Shown piece after piece: positions 10,669-21,058 of a stretch of DNA of 64,000 nucleotides. This DNA comes from Cantharellus purpuraceus. Taxonomy: Eukaryota > Basidiomycota > Agaricomycetes > Cantharellales > Hydnaceae. Positions within the stretch are counted from its first letter, which is position 1. The number at the start of each line of letters is the position of its first letter. The stretch lies in the NCBI GenBank assembly GCA_025174535.1, contig JALBUN010000017.1:620001-684000 (forward strand). Direction: 5' to 3'. A program made the translations under genes and the position numbers. Below the pieces are notes generated by a model. It had not been told where the DNA came from and ran no database searches. It worked only from the letters and a program-made list of their open reading frames with translations.

Positions 10669-10743
10669 CATGATTCAGGACTTTTATCACAAGCTCTTAG
10701 GTCCCATATCTTGTATAAAACATGCCTAGCTAGATATGAAATG

Positions 10744-11457
10744 TGTTATTCATGTTGATTATGGGGGAAAGGAGTTAGGAGAGAGGGGGGACAAGAGCAC
10801 ATAGGAGGCTCAGGAGGTTGAGAGGGAGGTATGAAAGTGAGGGGAAATGGTTAGGAGGGAAGAGGAGAAGCCCCTGTAAGCTCCACACCCATCATATTAT
10901 TCTCCTATATTTCTTTTATATTTTATTTCATCATTTTTCCCCTATTGGCTCTACCCCCATTTTGTTTTTATCACAAGTTTCTTTCCCATGCTTCAAATGA
11001 TTCAGGACTTTTATCACATGTTCTAAGGACACATATCTTGTATAAAACATGCTTAGCTAGATATGAAATAGACCAGAGAATTTTCTCTCACTTGTTTTTG
11101 TTGACTGTGTCTGAACTATTCGTTTCTGGAATAACTCCAGAACAAACTCGAATTTCATCAAACCTTTGCATACTCTTCTAGAGTATTGCAACATCTATTT
11201 GAATCCCAGTTTGCGAAGCCTAAGCTCCACTGGTTGATTTTCTATTAAGCATTTACTCTTGTTTGAGTCATCTGCTCCTGATCTCTGCTCAAATTGTCAA
11301 TATCTAGACGAGGACTACACCAAATCTCATCAAACTTTGTATGAGGATACTCCCAAGATATTTTTTCAATTTGACTATGCATACACCCAGTTACCATCAC
11401 TCCCTCTGTCACTATTCGAAATCTACACCCCACACCCCCCCAGCAAAATTTTCAACA
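10744..11457 (+). mobile_element. Copia family B LTR, full length
   Basis: Begins TGTTATTCATGTTGATTATG and ends ...AAAATTTTCAACA, about 714 bp, the same size as the solo LTR at 26828-27544. It has the 'tataaaacatgcttagctag' promoter region and the 'ggaataactccagaac' box. It is followed directly by another LTR of the same family (11458) and has no clear target-site duplication. Confidence 0.7.
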
Positions 11458-12199
11458 ATTCAGACATGCCGGACTTTGGGGAGAAAGGAGGAGAGGGGGA
11501 TTAGAGGGGACAGGGGAGGGACAGGAGCATATAGGAGGCTCAGGAGGTTTGGAGGTGCAAAGGGGGTAAAGGAGGATGGTTACAGGAATGGAATAGGGAA
11601 CAGGAGAAGCCCCTGTGAGTTCCAGAACTTCCTGGACATTATTTCACTTTTATTTTCATCATTTCATCATCATGGACACTTCCCCCCATCATCATCTCAT
11701 CATCTATCCCATCATCAACTCAGGACATTCACGAATAACTTCATTCATTCATAGGACTTGGTATCATATATAAATCACATCTGTAATGCACTTGAAAAGA
11801 CAGAGTAATTATCTCTCACCCATTCTGTCTGTGTGTCTGAATCTATTCGTATCTGGAATAACTCCAGAACGAACGCATATTTCTATTAGCTTTTGCATAT
11901 TCTATTAGAATATTGCATATTACACTCGAATCTCGAATTAAGAAGCCATACAATCACTGGCTATGTTTCTATTAAGCATTTACTTGAAATCAATTCACCT
12001 ACTCCTGCTACCTGCTGAATTAGCTTGTATCCAGACGAGGACTTATCCAAATCATGCCAAACTTCACACAAAGATACTATTCAAGCTTGTCTCTCACACA
12101 ACTGCACATACATCGTGTTCCCATCACTGCCCCATTTTCTATTCAACTTCTGCTTGTCACTACACCCCAGCAAGGTGATTATTCACATCATTAATAACA
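11458..12199 (+). mobile_element. Copia LTR, subfamily B'
   Basis: Starts in the first LTR bases (ATTCAG..., the initial TGTT merged with the previous LTR) and ends ...TTAATAACA. From 11573 on it matches 2523-3150. It has a TATA region ('catatataaatcac') and a purine-rich 5' third. The ORF 11341-11754 crosses the LTR junction and is not a gene. Confidence 0.65.
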
Positions 12200-12413
12200 A
12201 AATGGACTAGAGGATTTACTCTCACTGGCTTTTGTTATCTGTGTCTGAACTATTCGTTTCTGGAATAACTCCAGAATTAACTTGAATTTCATTGAACCTT
12301 TGTATACTCTTCTAGAGTATTGAAGCATCTATTCAAATCCCAAATTACAAAGCCAGAACTTCATTGGGTCGCTTGCTATTAAGCATTTACTCACATTCAA
12401 GTTATCTGCTCCT
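12200..12413 (+). mobile_element. Copia family B LTR, left half (host of element D)
   Basis: Starts mid-LTR ('aaatggactagaggattta') and stops at ...GTTATCTGCTCCT, where element D begins. The right half resumes at 20290 (CCTGATACCTGCTC...). Removing D and solo LTR E2 rebuilds the family consensus 'atctgctcctgatccctgctc', so this was one LTR before D inserted. Confidence 0.8.
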
Positions 12414-12775
12414 TGTCAGGGTTCAAATAAGTCATATTCTATTTTTAGTATTTTCTCTTGACACCCCTATCAGCGCAGCCTGTCAGGGTGCGTCTCCCCT
12501 ATTTCATTGCCCCTATCACTTCCCCTATCCTTCCTCCCCTATCTTGGTTCTCCTATCCATCTCCATCATTTAGTATAAAGACTCGCCTTGGTGCAGTGTG
12601 ATCCCCTCAGCTTGATCTCTGAGGATATCCGCTGTACCAGGTAAGTCCCATGTATTTATCAGAAACAGCTGTATAGACTGAGGATATCCGCTGTACCAGC
12701 TGGCATTATTTCTTATCGGCTCTCACTTATTGAGTATCTTGTTGTTGTGGCCTCGTCATCAGCGTTGCCCTCACA
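12414..12775 (+). repeat. Element D 5' LTR
   Basis: TATA box TATAAAG at 12574-12580. The inferred RNA start is near 12609. A 22-nt direct repeat (12619-12640 and 12678-12699, period 59) encloses a GTAAGT...CAG segment (12641-12699) that could be a 59-nt intron. Ends CCCTCACA. Confidence 0.92.
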
Positions 12776-12777
12776 GA

Positions 12778-12787
12778 AGATCAAGCT
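12778..12787 (+). promoter_or_regulatory. Element D primer-binding site, self-priming type
   Basis: AGATCAAGCT starts two bases after the 5' LTR and is the exact complement of AGCTTGATCT at 12609-12618, which lies about 35 bp after the TATA box and so at the predicted 5' end of the RNA. This is the arrangement of Tf1/sushi elements, whose mRNA 5' end folds back to prime reverse transcription instead of a tRNA. No TGG-initial tRNA-type site is present here. Confidence 0.6.
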
Positions 12788-12843
12788 CATAAGATGACCC
12801 CACACCTCATAACACTTTCCCTTTTAACTACTTCACCGATACC

Positions 12844-14026
12844 ATGACCGATCAGCTCCCTGAAGCCTATTGGGACACTCTAGGTGAAAGTGGTGGCTTT
12901 CTGCGAGCGTTGTTCAACACCCAGGCGCAGCAGCTCCAGCAGCTGCAACTCCAGAACCAGCACCTCCAGAGCCAGTTCACCAATGTCCAGAACAACCTAG
13001 CAGATGCTGCCACTGCTGCCGCCATCGCTGCAGCACAGACCATCTCTCAGACCACCTCATTTCCCACACCTTCTCCTACATCATCATCTGTTCGCCCAAT
13101 AAGGGCAGCTGAACCAGCCAAATTCAATGGAGATTGTGCAGAGACGGAAGGTTTTCATTCACTCTATCAGGCTTGCCATTGCAGTCCAGCCTACATCTTT
13201 CCCAGATGAGCGGACCAAGATCCTCTATGCCCTCTCTTTTATGACAGGAGGTTCTGCTGAAGTATGGGCGCACAATGAGACACAGGCAGTCATTGACAGG
13301 ACCTCACCGCTCTCCACCTTGGAGGAATTCATTAAGCAGGTGGAGAATGCTTTTGGGGACCCTGACCGCTCTCGAACAGCACGAACAAAGTTACACGATC
13401 TTAGGATGACACCTGGCATGTCAGTGGATGAATACACGGCACAGTTTGAGATACTAGCAGGAAGGACTGGGTTTAATGATGCAGCACTGGAAGATGCCTA
13501 TGCCTGAGGGCTCCCTGCAATGATTCTTGACAAGATCCATGCACAGCCATCCTTCCCGTCCAATCTCAAGGCATGGAAGGAAGCGGCCTGTCAAATTGAC
13601 TGCAACCACCGTCGTCTTCTAGAAGTGAGACGTGCTCAGACTTCCCTCACTCCTGCCCACTCTACCCCATCCCGCCCTCACAGCACTCCGGTCATCTCTG
13701 TACCAACTACCTTGGCAACCTCTAATGGTGCTGCACCTATGGATATTGACTCCAACCGCCATCACATTGAGACTCAGACGTGCTATAACTGTGGAAAGCG
13801 TGGCCATATATCCCCAGCATGCCCTGAACCACGCAAGGAACGTATCCGAGCTGATCTCACACAAACAGCAATTGCAGGCATGATATCAGAGTCAGTAGCA
13901 GCTGCACTGAAGGCCAAGGAAGAAGCGCAGAAGGCAGTAATTCCAAAGCAGAGGAGAAGCAGGATTTTTAGGCCAGTCAGCAGTGAAGAGCATGCCCTGC
14001 CTGACAAACCGGTTTTCAGTTCTTGA
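12844..14026 (+). pseudogene. gag: Element D gag (frameshifted, one TGA)
   Basis: Starts with Met at 12844 (MTDQLPEAYWDTLGESGGFL), followed by a Gln-rich coiled segment (about residues 35-75). A change of frame near 13150 leads into the conserved capsid region (SIRLAIAVQPTSFPDERTKI... and SAEVWAHNE). TGA at 13505-13507 replaces the Arg expected in 'AYARGLP'. The same frame resumes to a CCHC zinc knuckle CYNCGKRGHISPAC at about 13781-13822 and ends at 14026. It overlaps pol by about 44 bp with pol in the +1 phase, as in Ty3-like elements. Confidence 0.85.
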
Positions 14027-17000
14027 ATCATGTACTGTAGGGCTCACAAGCGATATGTTACATGCACACTCCCTTGTCCATCAGACTGAAACCAAAACAG
14101 CCATGCCTGAAAACCCTTCTCAACTTCCAGCTAAACATGATGACCCTCCTCATCTCTACCTTCGATCTGCAGACATCTGTCAATGTACAAGAATTCCCAT
14201 GAAAATCCACTCGGTAGACACTGGATACCCTCTAGCCGTGGATGCACTCCTCGATAGTGGTGCTACAGGAATGTTCATTGATGCAGAATATGTCAAAGCA
14301 GAGAAACTTCGAACACGCCCTCTACCATGTGCCATACCTGTTTATAACATTGATGGGACCCCAAATGAAGCAGGTTCAATCAAGGAAGAAGTCGATCTCA
14401 TCTGCACATATGGGACCCATACCGAACGTGCCACATTTTCAGTCACAAGCCTGGGAACCTTTGGCATAATTGTTGGGCACACCTGGCTTGTGAAGCACAA
14501 CCCAGAGGTAGACTGGCATACAGGAAAGGTACAGATGACTCGCTGCCCCGATTCATGTGGAGAAGTACCAGAACACAAAGAGCATTCACTTGGTACAACT
14601 CCTTCAAATGGCAAGAACTCACACAGGCAACCCCAATACGAGGGAGACCGAACATTTGTTATCTTTGTAGAAGAAGACTTGGAGAATATCTATGCTGGTT
14701 CAACAGTTTCTCAACAGCTCGCACAGAAGGCTGCAGAATCTACTCCAGTCAAAACCTTTGAGGAGATTGTCCCAAAGGTGTACTGGGGATTTAAGGATGT
14801 TTTTGCAAAGGAGTCCTTTGACCAACTTCCACCTCGAAAACTGTGGGACCACACTATTGAACTCACTCCAGGAGCGCAACCCTTCAGCACAAAGGTCTAT
14901 CCAATGTCCCCAAATGAGCAGAAGGAGTTGGATGCATTCCTTGAGGAGAACCTACAGAATCATCATATACGTCCTTCCAAGTCACCCATGGCATCCCCTG
15001 TCTTTTTTGTGAAGAAGAAGGACGGTAATCTTCATTTTGTGCAAGACTACCGCAAGCTGAATGATATCACAATTAAGAATGCCTACCCACTACCCCTGGT
15101 ACCAGACATCATGAATAAAATTGCCGCAGCCAATGCCAAGTACTTTACCAAGCTTGACATCCAATGGGGATATAACAATGTGCGTATTAAAGAGGGCGAT
15201 GAGTGGAAGGCAGCCTTTCGAACCAATCGTGGTCTATTTGAACCCCTGGTCATGTTCTTTGGTCTCACAAACAGCCCAGCAACCTTTCAGATGATGATGA
15301 ATGGCATTTTCAAGGAGCTCATTGATGATGGCACTATGGTAGTGTTCATGGACGACATCCTCATTTTCACTGAATCCCTAGAACAACACCACACGATTGT
15401 GCAATCTGTCCTTGAAATTCTTTGGGCCAACCACCTGTACCTCAAACCAGAGAAATGCCTTTTCTCGCAACAGAAGGTAGATTATCTTGGATTGATTCTC
15501 TCACAGGGACAGGTAGCTATGGACCCAGTTAAGGTGGCCGGAGTCAGAGACTGGCCCACACCGTGCAATGTGACAGAAGTCAAATCCTTCCTGGGTTTCA
15601 TCAATTTCTATTGTCGCTTCATTGAGGACTTCTCACATATCGCAAAGCCTCTGAATCGGTTAACAAAGGCAGATACACAGTGGTCCTGGATACCTGATGG
15701 CCCAGAACAAGAAGCCTTTGATAAACTCAAGCAGCTTGTCACGTCAACTCCAATCCTTGTCCTCCCAGATCAAACCAAGCATTTTCGACTAGAGACAGAT
15801 GCTTCAGCATATGCAACAGGTGCTGTTCTATCTCAACTCTGTGACAATGAGAAATGGAGGCCGGTAGGTTTTGTATCCAAGAGCCTTTCAGATGCAGAGC
15901 GCAACTATGCCATCCATGATAAGGAATTGCTCTCAGTCATCCGTGGACTAGAAGAATGGCGCCACATCTTGGAAGGGACCAAATACAAGATTGAAATCCT
16001 TAACGACCATCAAACCTCACATATTTCCGTACAGCTCAGAATCTCAATCGTTGACAAGCTCGCTGGTCACTATACCTTTCTCGTTTTGACTTTGAACTGA
16101 TCCACCGTCCTGGACAACATTCAGCCAAACCTGATGCCCTCTCACGACATGTAGATCATAAGCGGGGGGAGGAAGATAACCAGAACCAGGTTCTTCTTGG
16201 CCCTGAGCTGTTCCACATTGATGCGACATCCACCTATCCAGGGCCAGAAGCTCACAGGAGAAGGAGACATATTCCTGGAACATGTGCGGAACTGCACCAA
16301 CAGAGATGAAAAGGTTGTAAAGGCTCTTAAGGAACTTGGTCCCTCTCGGAATTTACAAGGACAGGAATGGACCGAGGGGAATGGACTCGTCCTCTATTGT
16401 GGCAAGGTATATGTCCCTCTTGACCCAAAATTGCGCCATGACATTGTAAGGGCACACCACGATACTCACATTACAGGTCACCCTGGTTGCTGGAGAACAA
16501 CAGAACTTGTATCCCACAGCTACTGGTGGCCTGGATTTGGACGATACATTGCCAAATACGTCAAGGGATGTGACCTCTGCAATCGGACAAAAACTTTCCC
16601 TGCTCCTCCTATGGGTAAACTCCTGCCTAATCGTGTCCCAGATTGGAGGTGGCAAGTGATATCTGTTGACCTTATTGTAGAACTACCCATCAGTCATGGC
16701 TATGATGCACTCCTTGTCATTGTGGACCATCTTTCCAAACGAGCACATGTTATCCCTACCACCTCTGACATCAACTCCATAGGAGTTGCACGACTTTTCT
16801 GAGACCATGTATGGAAACACCACGGCCTTCCTGAGGAGATCATCAGTGACTGTGGCACCCAGTTTGTCTCTCAATTTATGCGCGAGCTCAATAAGCTTTT
16901 GGGGATCAAGGTTGCAGCATCCACAGCATATCATCCACAAACCAATGGTCAGACGGAAAGGGTCAATCAAGAAATTGAACAATACTTGAGGCTTTTCGTC

Positions 17001-17780
17001 AATCAGCGCCAGGATGACTGGATTGAGTGGGTTCCTCTTGCCGAATTCACATACAACAACCGCATCCACTCCTCCACGCAATCAACCCCCTTCATGCTTG
17101 ATACAGGCCAACACCCAAGGCTTGGGCTAGAGCCAATCCGAGAGACACGACTTGAAGCACTGGAAGAATTCACTGAGCGTATGGAGACGGCCACCACTGA
17201 GGCTCGCTCCACCCTGGAAAAGGCAGCAGATGATATGGCACAATTCTATGATGCCCATCGGCAAGCAGCCCCAGTATACAAACTTGGTGACAAGGTCTGG
17301 CTCAATGCACAAAATATCACCACCACCCGTCCAACCAAGAAACTTGATCACAAATGGTTAGGACCATATGTGATTAATAAGGTGGTCTCACGAAATGCCT
17401 ATGGCCTACAACTTCCCCCAATCTTTGGCCGCACTCATCCAGTGTTCTCTGTTGTCTTACTCCGTCCTTATGAAAAGGATCCCATCCCTGAACGCCAGTC
17501 ATCTCCTCCACCACCTCCAGTCATTCGAGATGGAGTACAGGAATACGAAGTTGAGAAGATCCTTGACAGCAGAGTTTTCTGAGGAAGACTGGAATACCTG
17601 GTGCGTTGGAAGGGCTATGGAGCTGCTGACGACCTCTGGATCCCAGCTAAGGATGCCAGTGGGGCTAGAAGGCGCATTGCAGACTTCCATCGGGAAAATC
17701 CTGAAGCCCCAAGGCGTATTTTGGCAGCCACCTATGCGGCTCTTCCCTTCAGACGCTTTGAGAACTTCACAGAACCTCCC
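13983..17780 (+). pseudogene. pol: Element D pol: PR-RT-RNaseH-IN-chromodomain (broken)
   Basis: Protease LLDSGATGMFID (Asp codon 14253). RT with YPLPLVPDI, FTKLDI and FMDD (15345-15356). RNase H LETDAS (Asp codon 15798). Integrase zinc-binding region 16455-16590, catalytic Asp 16668, Asp 16848 and Glu 16956 with D,D35E spacing. Chromodomain EYEVEKIL...LEYLVRWKGY at about 17540-17660. The frame leaves phase near 16017 and returns near 16200. TGA codons at 16052, 16800 and 17580 each stand where the family has Arg. Catalytic residues are all present, so the damage is only the shifts and stops; long-read indel errors could explain the shifts but not the TGAs. Confidence 0.9.
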
Positions 17781-17912
17781 AAACAGGTCCTCTTTGATTG
17801 GACAGCTGGCAGGAACCCAACACGTGGTATTGGACACATTTCAGAGCCGCAGAATAGGCACAGTGAAGCTTAGCGCTCACCAAATTCATCCATGCTGAAA
17901 TTCCACTAACTG

Positions 17913-17920
17913 TATATAAG
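17913..17920 (+). promoter_or_regulatory. TATA-like box upstream of element D third ORF
   Basis: TATATAAG lies 60 bp before the Met at 17980, in the short gap after pol. The intervening sequence is C/T- and A-rich without upstream ATG, as in fungal 5' leaders. It suggests that the third ORF can be transcribed separately from gag-pol. Confidence 0.4.
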
Positions 17921-17979
17921 CCAGTGAATCCACTTTCCCTTCCTCAGTAAAACCATCATCATTCACTACCCAACCCACC

Positions 17980-18432
17980 ATGCCTTACCAGTCTGAATCC
18001 ACCCCTCTACGCTCACTCCATTCCTACCCATCAATCACTTGGTCAGTTGACTCAAGGGATACTGCATGTGCTGTAGAGGATTATAACCTCCCATCTCCAC
18101 CTCCACAAGTTCATTTCCCCTTCTGGCATCATAATCCATCAAGATGCCAGACATACTACATCGGGGACCCTCTATTCATCGGCAACTATGACATACCATA
18201 CGCCTTCCAAGGGCTCGCCGGTAAAGTCACCTATGAGGGAGGGGAGATGATACTTGGAGCAGTTTTCAGCATGAATGATCCCATATCCCCTGGAGAGTTC
18301 ACCATCCTACTTTACCCCAAGGCAGAGAAGAGTCACCATCAACACTTGTCATGGGCTCTACTTTGGCAGAGAGTGAGAAGGGACCTTGCAGAGTGCTTCA
18401 GGGTGTCTCTCTTGAGATGGATGGGACGATAG
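17980..18432 (+). CDS. Element D third ORF, unknown 150-residue protein
   Basis: An uninterrupted frame between pol and the 3' LTR: MPYQSESTPLRSLHSYPSIT at the N-terminus, a Pro/His/Trp-rich middle (QVHFPFWHHNPSRCQTYYIG) and a hydrophobic beta-type stretch (FQGLAGKVTYEGGEMILGAV), ending VRRDLAECFRVSLLRWMGR. There is no signal peptide, membrane span or Cys-rich ectodomain, so it does not look like an envelope protein despite its env position. It is open while gag and pol are broken, which may mean constraint or simply short length. The stop is 36 bp before the LTR. Function unknown. Confidence 0.6.
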   Translation: MPYQSESTPLRSLHSYPSITWSVDSRDTACAVEDYNLPSPPPQVHFPFWHHNPSRCQTYYIGDPLFIGNYDIPYAFQGLAGKVTYEGGEMILGAVFSMNDPISPGEFTILLYPKAEKSHHQHLSWALLWQRVRRDLAECFRVSLLRWMGR

Positions 18433-18455
18433 TGCATATCGAGACGACATGCATT

Positions 18456-18468
18456 AAGAGGGAGGTGA
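18456..18468 (+). promoter_or_regulatory. Element D polypurine tract
   Basis: AAGAGGGAGGTGA directly abuts the 3' LTR at 18469, the expected plus-strand primer position. Confidence 0.75.
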
Positions 18469-18830
18469 TGTCAGGGTTCAAATAAGTCATATTCTATTTT
18501 TAGTATTTTCTCTTGACACCCCTATCAGCGCAGCCTGTCAGGGTGCGTCTCCCCTATTTCATTGCCCCTATCACTTCCCCTATCCTTCCTCCCCTATCTT
18601 GGTTCTCCTATCCATCTCCATCATTTAGTATAAAGACTCGCCTTGGTGCAGTGTGATCCCCTCAGCTTGATCTCTGAGGATATCCGCTGTACCAGGTAAG
18701 TCCCATGTATTTATCAGAAACAGCTGTATAGACTGAGGATATCCGCTGTACCAGCTGGCATTATTTCTTATCGGCTCTCACTTATTGAGTATCTTGTTGT
18801 TGTGGCCTCGTCATCAGCGTCGCCCTCACA
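18469..18830 (+). repeat. Element D 3' LTR
   Basis: Identical in length and, by my reading, in all but one base (18820) to the 5' LTR. It is followed by CT and then the E2 solo LTR. Confidence 0.92.
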
Positions 18831-18832
18831 CT

Positions 18833-20284
18833 TGTTTTGGAACCCGCAAAATTATGGTGTTAGGGCAAACTCTAAATCACCACAATTCCGTGAATGAACA
18901 GCTGAGAAGAATATCAAATCCTACTGCAGCACAACTCCAGAAACGATTTAACGTTTGTACTTTGGTTACAATCCGTTGTAATGGTCAATGCAGACGATAC
19001 GCAGGAAGGTAATACGTTTCTTAGCAGTAGGGAATGAATAAGACTTCCAGAGTCTAGAGTTCACGGACGCTTAGGGGTCCAGATATTCCAAAAAGAGGGG
19101 AATGCACTTAGAGGCTAGAGGAAGTAGGTGGATGAATCCAACCGTCCAACCAGTGACACTCTGAAGCGGGTAACAGCAATGTGTGAAGTAGTCTAGCAAC
19201 TGCTTCACACGAGTTCAAGATTCTAATGCTCTGCAAAGGCAGTACACACTAGTAACTTAAACAAGAGCACTAATGGCAGGACTATCGACAGACAATCTCA
19301 CCCTGTAGATTCGTAGTCACGCGAGGTAGATACTACACTCACGCCCAAAGCAGGACAATCACTACTTCGAGTGCAATCGAATACAGTTACACAACTGTAA
19401 GCGACCCTTGAACTGGACAATCAACAGTTACTGAGATATAGAGGATGACACTGTATGTCACTCTAGTCACACTGATGTGCAAATGATGGGGTAGAAATGG
19501 TTGTTTATTCAGAGGCAGAATGGGCTCCTTTTATATTGTATTTACAGGAGCTGACTAATACTACTGGAAACTTCTACCTATTAATAGATGGAAACTACTG
19601 GAAGCTAGTGGAATATGTGAGAAGGGGTGGAAGTTTCCTAGCCAATGAGCTGCTTGGATTTGCTCTGACTCATGGCATGAGTCATGGATGGAGTCATAGT
19701 GTGACTCAGAGCAGGAGTCATAGTATGAGTAATCACAGGAGTCATGGTATGAGTCATGGAAGGAGTCATAGCATGAGTCATGGCAGGAGTCATTGCATGA
19801 GTCACCATTACTCAAATAACTCGGTCAATACTTCGTTTCCCAGGCTGATTAGCACAGCTATGGGTAGGCATGGCTTCTATTGAACTCTCCACTGAAAATG
19901 GAGTCAGGAGGTGCAGTGGTTGCGAAGATATTGAGCATTTACTGGCAGTGGTGACCAGATTGAGTCGGAGATTGAAATGAGTCATGTGATCGACAATGAG
20001 TCAGTTGTCCGGGTGACTCTGGCTGACTTTGAGGCTGCTGACATCTGCGAAGGTTTGTGGGTCCATGTTGGTCCCAAAACTTCGCCCAGCAGAACAATAA
20101 GTTTGTAGACTCATTTCTGCATGGAAAATTCCCAAAAAAATATGAAAAAATAGAGAATATTTGAATGGCCCTGAATCAAGAGAAAGCAGCAGATATATGC
20201 TGATATTTTAAGGCCATGAAGCGAAATTGTACAGTTTCGGGACTTTAAACAAGATCTTTTTAAGGGAAAACCAGTTCCCATACA
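18833..20284 (-). mobile_element. Solo LTR E2 with target-site duplication ACACT
   Basis: A complete 1452-bp family E LTR on the minus strand (TGTTTTGG... to ...CCCATACA on the plus strand). It is flanked by ACACT at 18828-18832 and 20285-20289. It inserted across the end of element D's 3' LTR, so it is younger than D. It carries eight perfect TGA(C/G)TCA sites (about 19665-20005). The ORF 19497-19883 is a translation of that array, not a gene. Confidence 0.95.
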
Positions 20285-20289
20285 ACACT

Positions 20290-20470
20290 CCTGATACCTG
20301 CTCAACCTGTCAATATGAGGACTACACCAAATCTCATCAAACTTTGTATGAAGATACTCCCAAGACACATCTTCAATTTGACTATGCATACATCCAGTTC
20401 CCATCACTCCCTCAGTCACTATTAAAAATCTACTCTCCACAGCCCCTCCAGCAAGGCAAAATTCTCAACA
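20290..20470 (+). mobile_element. Copia family B LTR, right half
   Basis: Continuation of the LTR interrupted at 12413. It ends 'ccagcaaggcaaaattctcaaca' at 20470, followed at once by copia gag sequence, so this is the 5' LTR of a once-complete copia element. Confidence 0.8.
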
Positions 20471-20974
20471 CAGATGTGCTTCCTACTGCTCAAAACATCA
20501 CTGCTACTACAGAAGATGGCATACAACTCATTAGAGGAATACCTCTCCCTCAAGCAATCAAGGAAGGGCACGATAGGAACAACTCATTATATAATCAAAT
20601 TCTCCTAACAATATCATCCAAGTACCAAACTGTCATTGATATGACAGATCTGGCAGTGGCAGCATGGGTGATCCTCAAAAACAAATTTGAATCTAGAGAT
20701 CCAAGCACAATCAGCATCATTAGGAAGATATGAGTACTATTACATGCTTGAAGGCAAGTCAATCAATTCTTACCTGACAGCGATGAGGGAGTACAGGAAT
20801 CAACTTCATCAGATGGGAGAGGCCATCCCAGATTCGACTCATGCTGCCACAATACTGCATCATATACTGGAGTCATGGAAATCAATAGCTCTAACTATTC
20901 AACTCATGCACATGGACCTTAATGAGATCAAGCAGAAGTTGAAGGCATATGAGGCCAATACCCAATTATCTTGA
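20471..20974 (+). pseudogene. gag: Copia family B gag fragment
   Basis: Frame one reads LYNQILLTISSKYQTVIDMT and AVAAWVILKNKFESRDPSTI. After a shift near 20720, the next frame reads NSYLTAMREYRNQLHQMGEA and AATILHHILESW. This is the Ty1/copia Gag (UBN2-type) pattern 'A...W..L...F.S......L...L...M.EG.S...Y...'. It is truncated at about 20974, before any zinc knuckle. The element's RNase H end may be the fragment at 34108-34804, but they cannot be joined from sequence alone. Confidence 0.75.
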
Positions 20975-21058
20975 CTCAGTGTTGGTCTAATATCTTGGAA
21001 CTTGTGAATGTCATGCTTCTGTGGTTGAGCCATCAGAGAGTCTGAGACTCTTGATCTT

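Larger units (their letters stand above)
12414..18830 (+). mobile_element. Ty3/gypsy chromovirus element D (6417 bp, recent, inactivated)
   Basis: Two 362-bp LTRs (12414-12775 and 18469-18830) differ at one site by my reading (12765 T, 18820 C, a CpG transition), so the insertion is recent. The termini are TGTCAGGG...CCCTCACA. The target-site duplication is CTCCT: 12409-12413 on the left, and on the right 18831-18832 plus 20290-20292 once solo LTR E2 and its ACACT duplication are removed. Order: LTR, gag, protease-RT-RNase H-integrase-chromodomain, an extra ORF, polypurine tract, LTR. Frameshifts and four TGA codons break gag and pol, so it would need help to move. Confidence 0.92.

Noticed and set aside
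11341..11754. 137-codon ORF across 11.4-11.7 kb
   Set aside because: It crosses the junction of two LTRs of the same family and is low-complexity translation of LTR sequence.
19660..19810. GAGTCA-rich array as a CRISPR-like array
   Set aside because: Units are irregular, there are no unique spacers, the array is inside every E-family LTR, and the organism is a fungus.
19497..19883. 128-codon ORF with GMSHGRSHSMSH repeats
   Set aside because: Translation of the TGASTCA array in LTR E2; the same text appears antisense in other LTR copies.
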